A stretch of 23,327 bases of DNA, taken from assembly GCA_025349905.2 (NCBI GenBank), contig MU624799.1:1-23327 (forward strand), in the 5' to 3' direction. Shown here one piece after another: positions 1 to 8,418 of the stretch. Positions within the stretch are counted from its first letter, which is position 1. Each line of letters opens with the position of its first letter. This DNA is from Blastocladiella britannica (lineage: Eukaryota > Blastocladiomycota > Blastocladiomycetes > Blastocladiales > Blastocladiaceae). Below the pieces are notes generated by a model. That model did not search any database. It was given only the letters and a program-made list of their open reading frames with translations, and had not been told where the DNA came from. The translations under genes and the position numbers were made by a program.

Positions 1-122
1 TTTTATTTGGGTTCACTCCCACCCTTTCTCGATTAGGCCTTTCCTTTTGGTGTGCCTGTTAAGTTCAGGGTCGAGATCACGAGTTTCTGCTTTTCTGATG
101 GATTTTTGGTTGGTTGAATCAG
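1..122. other. Left flank, no gene seen
   Basis: Pyrimidine- and T-rich, lower-GC sequence upstream of the plus-strand pseudogene that begins at 123. It would be the remnant promoter/5' UTR of that copy. I see no convincing TATA box and no coding frame consistent with its neighbours. The minus-strand open frame across 33-545 is a shadow of the pseudogene. Confidence 0.4.
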
Positions 123-645
123 ATGTGCGCTATGCTTCCAAGCCTGGTACTCGACCGCATCCTTTGACATCTCATCGGAGGCACCAAGGCTTATGAGCAT
201 TGTCCCGAAGACTGGTTCGCGTGCCTGATGGTGGTCCACCCGACCCAGGTTCCGGGCTTTATGCGCGCACTGTTTCGTAAAACCCCAACCTTTTCGGTCC
301 TCAAACCCAACGGCCAGCCCAGCGCACTGCTGCTCCGAGCCTGGTTCTCGTGTTTTACGCCGCGCGAGCTCGGTTGTGACGACCCTGGCTCGCTCTTGAC
401 GTCGGCCCTTCAGCACAATGACCTCGATGCATTTGAATGGCTGTGCAAGTACTGCACCAAAAAGAACAACAACCAATTCCCGCTGGTAGTGACGGCAGAC
501 ATGGTCGACGCTGCATCTCGCATTGGCGTGCCTGTGCTCGACCACCTTTGGGAGCTACAATCAACTCCACCTGCTCCCCGTCGATTTTCCGTACACATAC
601 GAGGCTGCTGACAACGCCGGTGCGCGGGCGGCACGATGCACCCGG
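123..645 (+). pseudogene. Broken Trp-rich ankyrin-like repeat gene
   Basis: This is a decayed copy of the ankyrin-like family that is intact at 2631 and 8419. Reading from ATG 123 gives MCAMLPSLVLDRIL, which matches the family N-terminus (ADRIL in the 8419 gene). An in-frame TGA at 165-167 then interrupts it, and the same frame continues to 611 with repeat-like segments such as ALQHNDLDAFEWLCKY and ASRIGVPVLDHLWEL. Near 550-565 the family-like frame shifts by one: after LDHLWEL the recognisable continuation, FPYTYEAADNAGAR, lies in another frame. Past about 645 only low-complexity sequence remains. A splice rescue of the TGA looks impossible because the only GT-AG pair around it spans about 35 nt, shorter than every other intron here. 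A truncated protein from a downstream ATG (228) cannot be excluded. Confidence 0.7.
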
Positions 646-1615
646 GCGGCATACTGTACCCGGGCGGCAGCGGTGGCAACGATCCACTGGACTCGGATGG
701 TAGAGGCTCACCATGCGCATCTGAGGGAGGCGGCGGCGGCGGCAACCGTCCACCATGCGCATATGGCGACGCCGTGGGTTGTGCGCTATAGGCGGGTGGT
801 GCCTTGTTCATGGCCGGCAACGGTCTGCCAGAATGGGGCGAGGGCTGCCCACCACGCCCAGCTGACATTGGCGGTCCACCGGGCGCAGCGGAGAGCATGC
901 GGTACATGGGCTGCATGTCATGTGTAGACGACGGGGGCGATCTGTCATGCCAAGTCGATGGAGGCGGTGGCTGCGTACTGTGCTCGTGCTGCACGTTGTG
1001 CAAGTGCGGCGATGGTCTACCGTTCGCAGTTGGCAGTGTCGGCGCGCTGTACTCGCGTGGTCCAACACGATTGGATGACGGCGACAGGGGCATCACACCA
1101 TGCATGGGGTGCACGCCATACGCGGCCAAGGGCGGGGGCTGTGTGTTGTACGCGAGCAGTGCGCTGCGCATGGGCAGTGGCACTATACCATGATCAGCTG
1201 ACGGTGGTGATGGTCTACCACGCTCGGATCATGGCGGCGGCGGCAGTGGTGCGCAATATGTAGACAGTGGTGGTGGGGCGGCAGTCCACCATTCGTGGTC
1301 GGCGGTGGTCCATGCGCAGACGTTGGCGGCGGTGGGGGCATCGCGCCGTGCTCAGATTGTATGCCATACGCGGCCGACGAATGGGGTGGTCTGCAATGCT
1401 CGGGTATCAACGGCCCACCATGCGAGGATGGCGGTGGCGGCTGCACACTCTGCTCGCGCAGTGCAATGTGTGCCGACGACGGCAAGAGCAGTGTGCCATA
1501 CGCGTGTGGTGCATTGCGCATGGGCGGCGGCAGTCCACCATGCGAGGACGGTGCTCCACCACGCATCCAAACTTGTGCTTTGGCGAGTGGTGCTCCAGGA
1601 AGCGCGTCCACCACC
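605..1615. repeat. Degenerate GC-rich minisatellite-like tract
   Basis: About 1 kb of imperfect, diverged repetition built from recurring pieces such as GTCCACCATGCG, GCCATACGCG, TGCGCATGGGC and GGCGGTGGCGGC. The spacing is irregular, roughly 25-60 bp, and largely a multiple of three, so all frames are low complexity. Plus frames read Gly/Cys/Pro-rich (pieces like GGGGC, PYA, RMGGG, PPCEDG) or Ala/His/Arg-rich. Minus frames read Pro-rich (PPPPSSHGG, AYGIQSEHG). Frames are interrupted by stops and shift repeatedly. The tract lies exactly between the decayed 3' ends of two convergent pseudogenes. It could be a decayed low-complexity C-terminal tail of one of them. I do not call a gene here. Confidence 0.65.
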
Positions 1616-2385
1616 AGTCCACCAGCGCCAATGAGCGGCTGGTGAGTGCTCTCTCGGCAATGGATGCAAGGGGCTGAGGGTCAGGCAGCTGCCCGCCAGC
1701 GCAATCCCACCACCAGTTGAGCGTGCTGAGCATGCCCTCGGCTGTGGTCGAACGATTAATGCCCGGCCCAGGAAGGGCCGCCAAGGCCGCGCCTTTGCCG
1801 GGCTGCTGCGCAATCCGCCAGTCACGCAGCAATTGATCCCCAAGCAGTGTGTGCGTCCAACCCATCCGACTTATATGTCCATGGGCAATTGCCCAATGGG
1901 TAACTGCGGTATGGCCCGCCTTCGCCGCTTCTAACCATGCTTCACCAACTGGCCATTCGATTGCAATACCAGCAGTGCTTGCAGTTTTTGAAAACCATTC
2001 GAGGACAGGTGCGTGGTCGTGCTTAAGAGCTACGAGGGCAAATTTGACGATGTATCCTTCGAACCATGCCCGACGGCCATATGTTGCGGACCCGGCCAGC
2101 TGCCACAACAATTCAATCACGGATAAATCACCAAAAGCGGCGGCGGCAGCAAGAGCGAGAGAAAGGTCGTCGAAAAGGATAATGCGGCAGCAGGGCGAGG
2201 CCGTGGCCGTTCTTGATGGCGACCGCGGGGCTGAAATCCTTGAGGCCGCGCGAGAGGACTGCCGGGAGGACCGATGGGGCTCTGGCGGCGGGGAGCACAT
2301 TGAGCACTGCGAGCGCGTCTTCGGGCGAGAGCGTGGTACCAGCGGCATGGGCGAGGACAAGATACGCGACGTGGTTAATCATCAA
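1570..2385 (-). pseudogene. Frameshifted Trp-rich ankyrin-like repeat gene
   Basis: This is a minus-strand member of the same family, starting at ATG 2385. The first frame gives the family N-terminal segment (MMINHVAYLVLAHAAG, then LSPEDALAVLNVLPA) down to about 2187. The repeat region then continues in a different frame (IILFDDLSLALAAAAAFGDL, HAPVLEWFSKTAS, MLSTLNWWWDCAG, LALVDWWWTRF). The switch lies in the CCGCATTATCC stretch near 2180-2190, where no GT-AG intron of normal size fits, so an indel is the simplest reading. Homology fades near 1570, where the coding sequence runs into the minisatellite-like tract, and no family-like C-terminus is visible. A sequencing error is possible for the single shift, but together with the missing end a pseudogene is favoured. 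Confidence 0.65.
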
Positions 2386-2630
2386 TTTTTTTGGTTGGAG
2401 AAATAAAGGGTTCGAATCCCTTCATGGACATTCATGTTTCCATCGCAAGTACAAGTGGTTGACACCGCGGACAATCATCGCAGAATCGAGGGCCGAGCAA
2501 CCAACCACCGCAATTCGCACTTTCCCGAGTCGAGGACACAAGCTTTTGCGTTACCACGTCATTTCGTGTTCGCTCTCTCCCACTGGAGCTCCCGACAAAG
2601 AAAACATACCAAGGCCATTGCCCCCCAATA
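2386..2630. promoter_or_regulatory. Divergent intergenic region with Pol III B-box-like element
   Basis: 245 bp between the minus-strand pseudogene start (2385) and the plus-strand gene start (2631). It is a presumed bidirectional promoter. It holds a perfect tRNA-type T-arm at 2406-2422 (stem AAGGG/CCCTT around the loop TTCGAAT) with a B-box core GGTTCGAATCC. No acceptor stem, D-arm or anticodon arm can be built upstream, where the sequence is the pseudogene's first codons. The segment just before ATG 2631 is pyrimidine-rich. I see no clear TATA box. Confidence 0.5.
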
Positions 2631-5324
2631 ATGCCCTCGTTTCAGTATACCCCGGCCCCGTCCACGGTGGCCTACTTGCCGTCCGTCGACACCGACCTCA
2701 CCTACGCGCAAATCGACGAGCCCGCGTGCTTCTTCCCCCTCGATGTCCCCGACGTGGTGGACCTGATTCTGGCCCAGGCCGTCGCCAGCGCATATACGCT
2801 GGAGGCCGCGGCCGAAATCACCGCGGTGCTGCCGCAATACGGCGTGCCCTCGGTCGTGCCCGAGCTGTTTCGGCACGGGTACGCGGCCCCGGATCCGGAG
2901 CAAATCGCGGCCATGGGCCGGCTCGACCTGGTGCAAATGTACCCGCCGGACCGATTGGCGCTCGATGCCGAGGCGCTGCTGATGGGCGCGAGCGCCGGCG
3001 GTCAGGTGGCCGTGCTCGACTGGATGTGGGCCAACGTGCAGCGGCGGCGGCCGGCCATGTTTACGGGTGGCGCGCTGCGCGAATACCTGCACCTGGCGTC
3101 CGATGCCGCGCACCACCATGTTCTGGCGTGGTGGCTCGAGCACAGCTGCATTGGGTCGGGATTGCACAGCGACCCGGCGCACGCGCACATTGATCAGGGG
3201 GCCGCTGACCTGGCGCTGCAGAGCGCGTCGGCGCGCGCCGACTGGCCGACCGTCCGGTGGTGGCTCAAGCACTGGTACGCGCTGCCCAAGACCGGGTGCC
3301 CGGCCCGCTACGTGCCGCTGCGGGTGCTGGCCGCGTGCCTCGTCGACTCGGCCCTGACCGGCAACTTGGCCGGATTGGACTGGTGGTGGGCCGACGCGCC
3401 GCGGTCGCTGACGGACCGTGCACTTACCACCGAGCTCTCCGCGGTCGTGGCCGCAGCCGTGCGCGAAGGCCACACGCCGGTCCTCGATTGGGTACTTGCG
3501 CTCGTGTCTCATCGCAAGTCGGTGCGAAAACTCGACGTGTTTGCTTCCACGGCGATCGCGAGCGCGGTGCGCGACGGTCATTTCAACGTGGTCGTGTGGT
3601 GGGAGGTGCACATTGAGGACCCGGCGCCGTACTGCCGCGACGCGATTGAGCACGCGGTGGGCATGGGGTACGTGGCCATGGTCGACTGGTTGTGGGACGG
3701 CTTGCGCCCCAGCGGTGGATCCGGTATCAAGCGGCGGTCCGCCAAGCCGCTCCTCACCGCCAAGGCGCTGCTCAAGGCCAGCCGCGGCGGCCACGTATCC
3801 ATGTTGGAATGGCTGTGGAACAAGCGCGCATCTCCACGGCAGCTGTTTATGACCGCCGTGCAGACCGTCAGCGACGCCAACGGGCTGCGGCTGCTGGACG
3901 CCGTGTCGCAGTCGGGCCAGGCAAAAGTGTTGGAGTGGTGGTGGACCAAACTCGACCGCCCCGTCGCGCTCAACGCCTACACCTCACGCGCTGTCGACGA
4001 GGCCTCAGCTAACGGGCACCTCGACGTTTTACGGTGGTGGTGGGACATGCACAAGGCGCTCCGGGTCCCGTTCATTTATACCGCCGCTGCAATCAACTCC
4101 GCCTCAGCGAATGGCCATATTCCAATCTTAGAATGGTGGTGGTCGCACCATGGCCTCGACGAGATTGTGCTCAAGTTCAACTCGGCCGCGCTCGACCACG
4201 CGTCTGCAGCGGGGCGGTTGGATGTGCTCCGGTGGTGGCGCCGGATGCAGATTATCATTGGCGCCGAGCTCATCGCGACCCCCGCAGCCATGATTGCCGC
4301 CACCCGCAGCGGACGGTTGGACGTGCTCGATTTTTGGTACTGGCGGTCCGTCAAGAACGAAAAGATCCCGTTCTGCATGTCGCTGGCGGACATGGCCGAC
4401 GCTCCCGACGGCACCCAGCACCTGATGCTACAGTGGTGGGTGAAAACGATCCTGCCCAACATTCGCAAGCTGCCGACTGCGCGCGCCTGGCTACTGGAGG
4501 CGGCCAAGTCGATGCGCACGGTTCTGGAGCGCGCAACCATCAATGGCGATTTCCCGCTCCTGGACGTTTGGTTCGACGTGGTGGACATGGAGCCGTGCCT
4601 CAAGGGCATTTACCCGCCGCCCGACGTCACCACCGAGGCCACCTACCGCGGTCACTACCACGTGCAGCTGGCGTGGCTGCGCGAGGGTCTGGCCCGCGGC
4701 GCGCTTTTCCTGCCGTTCAAGGACGGCGCGGGGGCCGCATTCAAGGCGGGCAGCGTGAAGCTGGTGGCGTTCTGGTGGTATCTGGCCAAGCACCACGACG
4801 TGTCGTTTTCTGTGACCGCCGACGATCTGAGCGTGGCGGTGCGCAACGACTACCTGGACGTATTGACGTGGGCGTGGGCCCGGCGGTTTGACTCGCACGA
4901 GTCGCTTCGCAGCACGTTCTACGATCTCGAGTTTGAGGCCAAGGACGTCTTGTCACAGCCCGTATTGGCGCTGTGGCACGCGGTGTTTGCGTCACGCGGA
5001 ATCACGTCGCCCCAGTCCGCTGCGAAAGCGTACATTGGCTGGTTCGTGTCCAAGAACGACGACGGGACCTACGCGCTCACAGCGTCGGCACGGTGCGGAA
5101 ACAACATGCCGGACATTTTCGACCAAATCGAGTACGACGATGATATTTACGCGGCGGTCATGCCCGACTTGTACGCGGCCATGGGCGCCCAGGACGATTA
5201 CCAGGCCGAGGTCATCGAGTCCATGTATTCCTCCAAGCAGCAAGGCGGTGGCAGCAGTTTCCATTACGGCGGAGACATCGGGTTGTACGATTACCTGGAC
5301 GCGGATTATGGCCAGTACGCCTGA
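2631..5324 (+). CDS. Trp-rich ankyrin-like repeat protein, 897 aa
   Basis: A single-exon gene from ATG 2631 to TGA 5322-5324. After a 45-residue leader there is a segment shared with its paralogues (about residues 38-88: VVDLILAQA, EITAVLP). From about residue 120 to 800 there are roughly 18 tandem helical units of 33-45 residues. Each has an Ala-rich helix, a G-H/G-R turn, and a hydrophobic helix ending in a Trp cluster. Examples are GHLDVLRWWWDMH, GHIPILEWWWSHH, GRLDVLRWWRRMQ, GNLAGLDWWWADA and GHVSMLEWLWNKR. The pattern is that of degenerate ankyrin repeats, known as protein-binding scaffolds, but the Trp clusters are unusual. The C-terminus (about 815-897) is acidic and Tyr/Asp-rich with a GGGS linker. 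No membrane segment or signal peptide is visible. Function and partners are unknown. The N-terminal segment could be a divergent F-box, which is speculative. Confidence 0.88.
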   Translation: MPSFQYTPAPSTVAYLPSVDTDLTYAQIDEPACFFPLDVPDVVDLILAQAVASAYTLEAAAEITAVLPQYGVPSVVPELFRHGYAAPDPEQIAAMGRLDLVQMYPPDRLALDAEALLMGASAGGQVAVLDWMWANVQRRRPAMFTGGALREYLHLASDAAHHHVLAWWLEHSCIGSGLHSDPAHAHIDQGAADLALQSASARADWPTVRWWLKHWYALPKTGCPARYVPLRVLAACLVDSALTGNLAGLDWWWADAPRSLTDRALTTELSAVVAAAVREGHTPVLDWVLALVSHRKSVRKLDVFASTAIASAVRDGHFNVVVWWEVHIEDPAPYCRDAIEHAVGMGYVAMVDWLWDGLRPSGGSGIKRRSAKPLLTAKALLKASRGGHVSMLEWLWNKRASPRQLFMTAVQTVSDANGLRLLDAVSQSGQAKVLEWWWTKLDRPVALNAYTSRAVDEASANGHLDVLRWWWDMHKALRVPFIYTAAAINSASANGHIPILEWWWSHHGLDEIVLKFNSAALDHASAAGRLDVLRWWRRMQIIIGAELIATPAAMIAATRSGRLDVLDFWYWRSVKNEKIPFCMSLADMADAPDGTQHLMLQWWVKTILPNIRKLPTARAWLLEAAKSMRTVLERATINGDFPLLDVWFDVVDMEPCLKGIYPPPDVTTEATYRGHYHVQLAWLREGLARGALFLPFKDGAGAAFKAGSVKLVAFWWYLAKHHDVSFSVTADDLSVAVRNDYLDVLTWAWARRFDSHESLRSTFYDLEFEAKDVLSQPVLALWHAVFASRGITSPQSAAKAYIGWFVSKNDDGTYALTASARCGNNMPDIFDQIEYDDDIYAAVMPDLYAAMGAQDDYQAEVIESMYSSKQQGGGSSFHYGGDIGLYDYLDADYGQYA

Positions 5325-5380
5325 TCCCCTTGCCGGCCTCCTATTTTTCTATTTCGCGTGTTCGAAATATATTTTTTGTA

Positions 5381-8300
5381 ATGCCTGCCCAGAAACGCGA
5401 CCGGTCGCCGATGCCACGGCAAGAACACGCGGCGGCGAGTCCTGCCAAACGCGCGCGCGTCGCGATTACCAACCTGGCAGTGACCCGGGTCCCGGTCGCA
5501 ATTCCAATTCCACTGCCTACAGCAGTCGATGGCTTGGACTTCCCCTCTACCAACCCCGACGCGTCCAATCGCGACTCTGGTGCTGGAAACAAGAAAGAGC
5601 CGCCAGTACCGGCCGCTCCGACGGTGAGCTTTGTGTCCCTTGGCAGTTACACGGGCGGGTCTGACCTGACACTGCCGGCCGCGTTTGTCGCGTCCATGCA
5701 AACACCAGCAACGCGTGCAGAACGCGACCACGACGATGGAGACACCGCCGCGCCGGCCCCTGCTCCAAAGCCGCTGACGCCAGCTCGCCCGCCACCGCCG
5801 CCCCCGCCGCGCCGCCGTCCCACTACGCGCGAGACAGCAGTGGCAGCGTTGCCGGCCGCGATCTTGCCGCGTCCCGCTGCTCCCCACGCGTCGTGCATTT
5901 GGCTGGAGGGCGTGGCGGTCAAGGCATCGGTCAAGGAGGTGTTGGGATGGCTGCGCGCGCCGCAAGTCCTCGGCACTCACCCGACGATCGTCAAGGCGGC
6001 TCGAGTCGCGCGCGTGCCCGAAAAGCCAGTTGCTGTCCTGGTTCTGCCGGTACTTATTTCACTTCTTCGTTATTTTGGTGGGATCGTTGGCTCATTCCGT
6101 TTTGTGCAGACGAGTGAGATCCACGCGACCGCACTCGCAGCATTGAAGAAATGCAAGGCCAAATGGGGCAGGAAGGCGGTAGTCGCCCACGAGGTGGACT
6201 TTATTGCTGCAGCGGATGCAGAACCTACTCCATTGCAACGTGCTCCCGAGATTGCTTCAATTGCTGCTGCCCGTACTATCCCTAACGCCTCGGTTCCCAC
6301 TGGTTCTGACCTTGCTGGTTTTGACCTTGCTGGTCCCTTGGCTGCACCTTGTGCTCCATGGTTTGGTGTTATCGAGCCTGGCAGAGTGACAGTGGTGCCG
6401 GCATCCTCCTCATCGTCATCGTCATCGTCCTCGTCGTCGTCGTCCTCTTCGCCGTCGTCATCCAGTTCTGATTCCAGCTCCGATTCCAGCTCGGACTCGG
6501 ACGCAGACTACCCTTCAAGTCCTGTCCCAGCATCAACCACAATCCCCACTGTTGCGTCGCCGATCTTGCCCAACCATGTGCCAAGCCCAGTCCTCACCAA
6601 CAGCAGCGATAGCCCCAATGACAGCTTCTCGTCATCCGATGACGACGACCAAGAGGAGGAGAGCGAACCAGTCCCACAACAACAACAACACCAATCGTCG
6701 CCGACTAACCTACCGCCGCCGCAGCGATCGCACCCACTTCCAGCCGCCGCAGCGCCTCTGAACCGGATTGCCCAACTCTACACGCTCCCCACTCTGCCCC
6801 CGAAACTTGCGTCCTCTCCATCATCGTCCGACTCGAACTCCTCATCCTCCTCTGACTCGGACTCGTCCTCGGACCTCGACATCGTGGAATTCGTTGCCCC
6901 GCCGCCCCGCACATTCGTCTTACCAGCTCCACCCCCGTCGTTCGTGCTTCCAGACGCGCCCACCACCAATCTCCGCAAAGCTCCCAAAGTTCCACAAAGA
7001 GCTGCCGCTGCCGCCCCACCCGCGGTGGTGGCGGTGGCAAAGAACTTGTCGGGCACTGTCACCGCACCGTGGTTCATGGATTGGTCGGACGAGCGCCGCG
7101 ACGGCGCGCTTAGAGGGATGGGTGGGTGGTCGTACGAAGCTGGCGAGCTGGGGTTCCGCCGCCGCTTGGCCAAGTCGGTGGATGCGGCTGCATCACCGAC
7201 CAAGAGCCGTGCGTCTCGCGTAGCGCCGATATCCGATGTCGCGCCAGTGCTGGCCACGGCCAAGGCAGCTGTGGTTTACGAGTCGAGCACTGATGACGAC
7301 AGTGACGCCGAAAGCGACGACGATGACGATAGCGTGGACCAGGTCGACACCATTCATGCGGTCCAAAATCATGAAGACAGCGACGAGGATAGCGACGATG
7401 ACAGCGATGATGACAGCGATGACGACAGCGACGACGACAAGATGGCCGTCGATGATGTCGAGGCCGATGACGTCGAGGTTGATCATGTCGAGGCCGATGA
7501 AGCCAACGGCAGCAGCAGCGACGATGATGATGACGACGACGACGATGCTGACGTCCAAGTTGCTGCAGCTGGCGGCGACGATGTCGACGATGTTGTCGTC
7601 GAAGTTGCTGCTATTGACGAGGAAGACGACGACGACACCGACGACAACGACGACTCCGACGGCACTGACGACGATCACATCGATGACGCTGATACCAGCG
7701 AAGTTGTCGCCATGGTCGCTGTTGACGTGGACGACGACGGCGAAACCGACAACACCGACGACACTGATGACGACGATGTCGATGCCGCTGATGCCGGCGA
7801 TGCTGCTGTCAGCGAGGTTACTCCCAACGACGGTGACGGCGAAGTCAACGATGCTGAAGATCACGAGGACGACGAAGAGGAGGAGGACGAGGATGACGGC
7901 GACGAAGAGGAGGCGCTCGACGAAGATCCCAAGGTCGAACCGCATCAACCCAACGAGGTGGAGGAACAAACCGACGACGGCGACGACCAGGAGGAGGAAG
8001 TCTACGACGGCGAGGACGAGGACGAGGAAAGCGAAGAGGACGAGGAGGAGGATGACGACGAGAGCGAGGACGAAGATCAAGTAGAGGCCGAGGTCGCGGT
8101 CGGCACCAAGGACGAGGACCAAGGCGACGAACGCAGCGAAAGCGTTTCTGATGCCTCGTCTGATTCCGACTCCGACTCCGATAACCCTCCGACAACAGCG
8201 GCAGCAGCGCCAAAGCCGCCAGCCGCCTCCTCGGAAGCAACGGCTCCCCGCACGCAGTTGACTGGCCACGTTGCCGAAATGACGGGCACCGTCTCGCGGC

Positions 8301-8410
8301 TAATGGCAGAGTATGCCGTGACGGGCGACGAAGCAGTCTTTCTCCGTGCGACCCGCGTCCAAGAAGCGATCGATAGGATGGTCGCCACCATCGCCTCTCT
8401 CTCCCAATAA
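5381..8410 (+). CDS. Acidic Ser/Asp/Glu-rich protein with RRM-like domain
   Basis: The frame is open from 5330, but the family-neutral best start is ATG 5381 (MPAQKRDRSP), after an AT-rich leader, giving 1009 codons. The N-terminus is basic and Pro/Ala-rich with a nuclear-localisation-like PAKRARV. A globular segment (about residues 169-273, near 5885-6200) can be read as beta-alpha-beta-beta-alpha-beta of an RNA-recognition motif: CIWLEGV, ASVKEVLGWLRA, TIVKAARVAR, KPVAVLVLP, EIHATALAALKKC, VVAHEVDF. The open frame inserts 20 hydrophobic residues between strand 3 and helix 2. These are precisely a 60-nt GT-AG segment, 6050-6109, that is probably an intron, which would leave about 989 aa. Poly-Ser follows (6404-6512), then Ser/Asp runs, then a long Asp/Glu region (7280-8140) and a short C-terminal helix. 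A nucleolin- or chaperone-like nuclear role is inference. The gene lies 56 bp after the upstream stop and 8 bp before the next ATG. Confidence 0.78.
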   Translation: MPAQKRDRSPMPRQEHAAASPAKRARVAITNLAVTRVPVAIPIPLPTAVDGLDFPSTNPDASNRDSGAGNKKEPPVPAAPTVSFVSLGSYTGGSDLTLPAAFVASMQTPATRAERDHDDGDTAAPAPAPKPLTPARPPPPPPPRRRPTTRETAVAALPAAILPRPAAPHASCIWLEGVAVKASVKEVLGWLRAPQVLGTHPTIVKAARVARVPEKPVAVLVLPVLISLLRYFGGIVGSFRFVQTSEIHATALAALKKCKAKWGRKAVVAHEVDFIAAADAEPTPLQRAPEIASIAAARTIPNASVPTGSDLAGFDLAGPLAAPCAPWFGVIEPGRVTVVPASSSSSSSSSSSSSSSSPSSSSSDSSSDSSSDSDADYPSSPVPASTTIPTVASPILPNHVPSPVLTNSSDSPNDSFSSSDDDDQEEESEPVPQQQQHQSSPTNLPPPQRSHPLPAAAAPLNRIAQLYTLPTLPPKLASSPSSSDSNSSSSSDSDSSSDLDIVEFVAPPPRTFVLPAPPPSFVLPDAPTTNLRKAPKVPQRAAAAAPPAVVAVAKNLSGTVTAPWFMDWSDERRDGALRGMGGWSYEAGELGFRRRLAKSVDAAASPTKSRASRVAPISDVAPVLATAKAAVVYESSTDDDSDAESDDDDDSVDQVDTIHAVQNHEDSDEDSDDDSDDDSDDDSDDDKMAVDDVEADDVEVDHVEADEANGSSSDDDDDDDDDADVQVAAAGGDDVDDVVVEVAAIDEEDDDDTDDNDDSDGTDDDHIDDADTSEVVAMVAVDVDDDGETDNTDDTDDDDVDAADAGDAAVSEVTPNDGDGEVNDAEDHEDDEEEEDEDDGDEEEALDEDPKVEPHQPNEVEEQTDDGDDQEEEVYDGEDEDEESEEDEEEDDDESEDEDQVEAEVAVGTKDEDQGDERSESVSDASSDSDSDSDNPPTTAAAAPKPPAASSEATAPRTQLTGHVAEMTGTVSRLMAEYAVTGDEAVFLRATRVQEAIDRMVATIASLSQ
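6050..6109 (+). other. Putative unrecognised 60-nt intron
   Basis: The segment starts GTACTT after codon CCG and ends TTTTGTGCAG before ACG, at phase 0. It is visibly more T-rich than the flanking coding sequence and has a CTCAT branch-like site 19-23 nt before the acceptor. Its length matches the other introns in this window (56-89 nt). Because 60 is divisible by three and has no stop, open-reading-frame calling would retain it. Splicing would join VAVLVLP directly to TSEIHATAL. Confidence 0.6.
6404..6512 (+). repeat. TCN-rich microsatellite coding poly-Ser
   Basis: An imperfect TCA/TCG/TCC/TCT run, then GATTCCAGCTC repeats, encoding about 16 serines in a row followed by SSSD-type repeats inside the acidic protein gene. 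Mixed synonymous codons suggest protein-level maintenance rather than a fresh slippage expansion, although the neighbouring SDSSSDSSSD units are near-identical at DNA level. Confidence 0.75.
7280..8140 (+). repeat. GAY/GAR-rich region coding Asp/Glu blocks
   Basis: Long triplet-periodic GAC/GAT (then GAG/GAA) sequence inside the acidic gene. It encodes Asp-Ser-Asp-Asp blocks at about 7375-7440, DDDDDDD at about 7520-7552 and Glu-rich blocks at 7860-8080. The reverse strand reads as a Val/Ile-rich open frame (7193-8269), which is an artefact of the GAY composition. Confidence 0.75.
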
Positions 8411-8418
8411 TCTGTATA

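Noticed and set aside
146..180. Short intron removing the TGA at 165-167
   Set aside because: The only GT-AG pair is about 35 nt apart, far below the 56-89 nt seen for all supported introns.
410..1614. Two minus-strand Pro-rich open frames (410-1183 and 1183-1614) as a proline-rich protein gene
   Set aside because: They lie over the repeat tract, use different frames, and the first overlaps the coding strand of the plus pseudogene. Low-complexity triplet periodicity explains their openness in several frames.
2340..2430. Complete tRNA gene around the B-box
   Set aside because: No 5' acceptor strand matching CATGGAC, no A-box and no anticodon arm. The upstream bases are the start of the minus-strand pseudogene.
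2559..3794. 411-codon minus-strand open frame opposite the 897-aa gene
   Set aside because: Arg/His/Pro/Val-rich shadow of GC-rich coding sequence. It has no domain pattern, whereas the plus frame shows regular repeats throughout.
5330..5380. Start of the acidic protein at ATG 5330
   Set aside because: The extra 17 residues (MPASYFSISRVRN...) are encoded by AT-rich leader sequence 6 bp after the preceding stop. ATG 5381 begins typical GC-rich coding sequence.
7380..7440. CRISPR-like or satellite array in the GATGACAGC repeats
   Set aside because: Short in-frame triplet repeats with no unique spacers. They are coding Asp/Ser low complexity.
7193..8269. 358-codon Val/Ile-rich minus-strand open frame resembling a membrane protein
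   Set aside because: The reverse complement of GAC/GAT repeats gives GTC/ATC (Val/Ile). It is an artefact of the Asp-rich gene.
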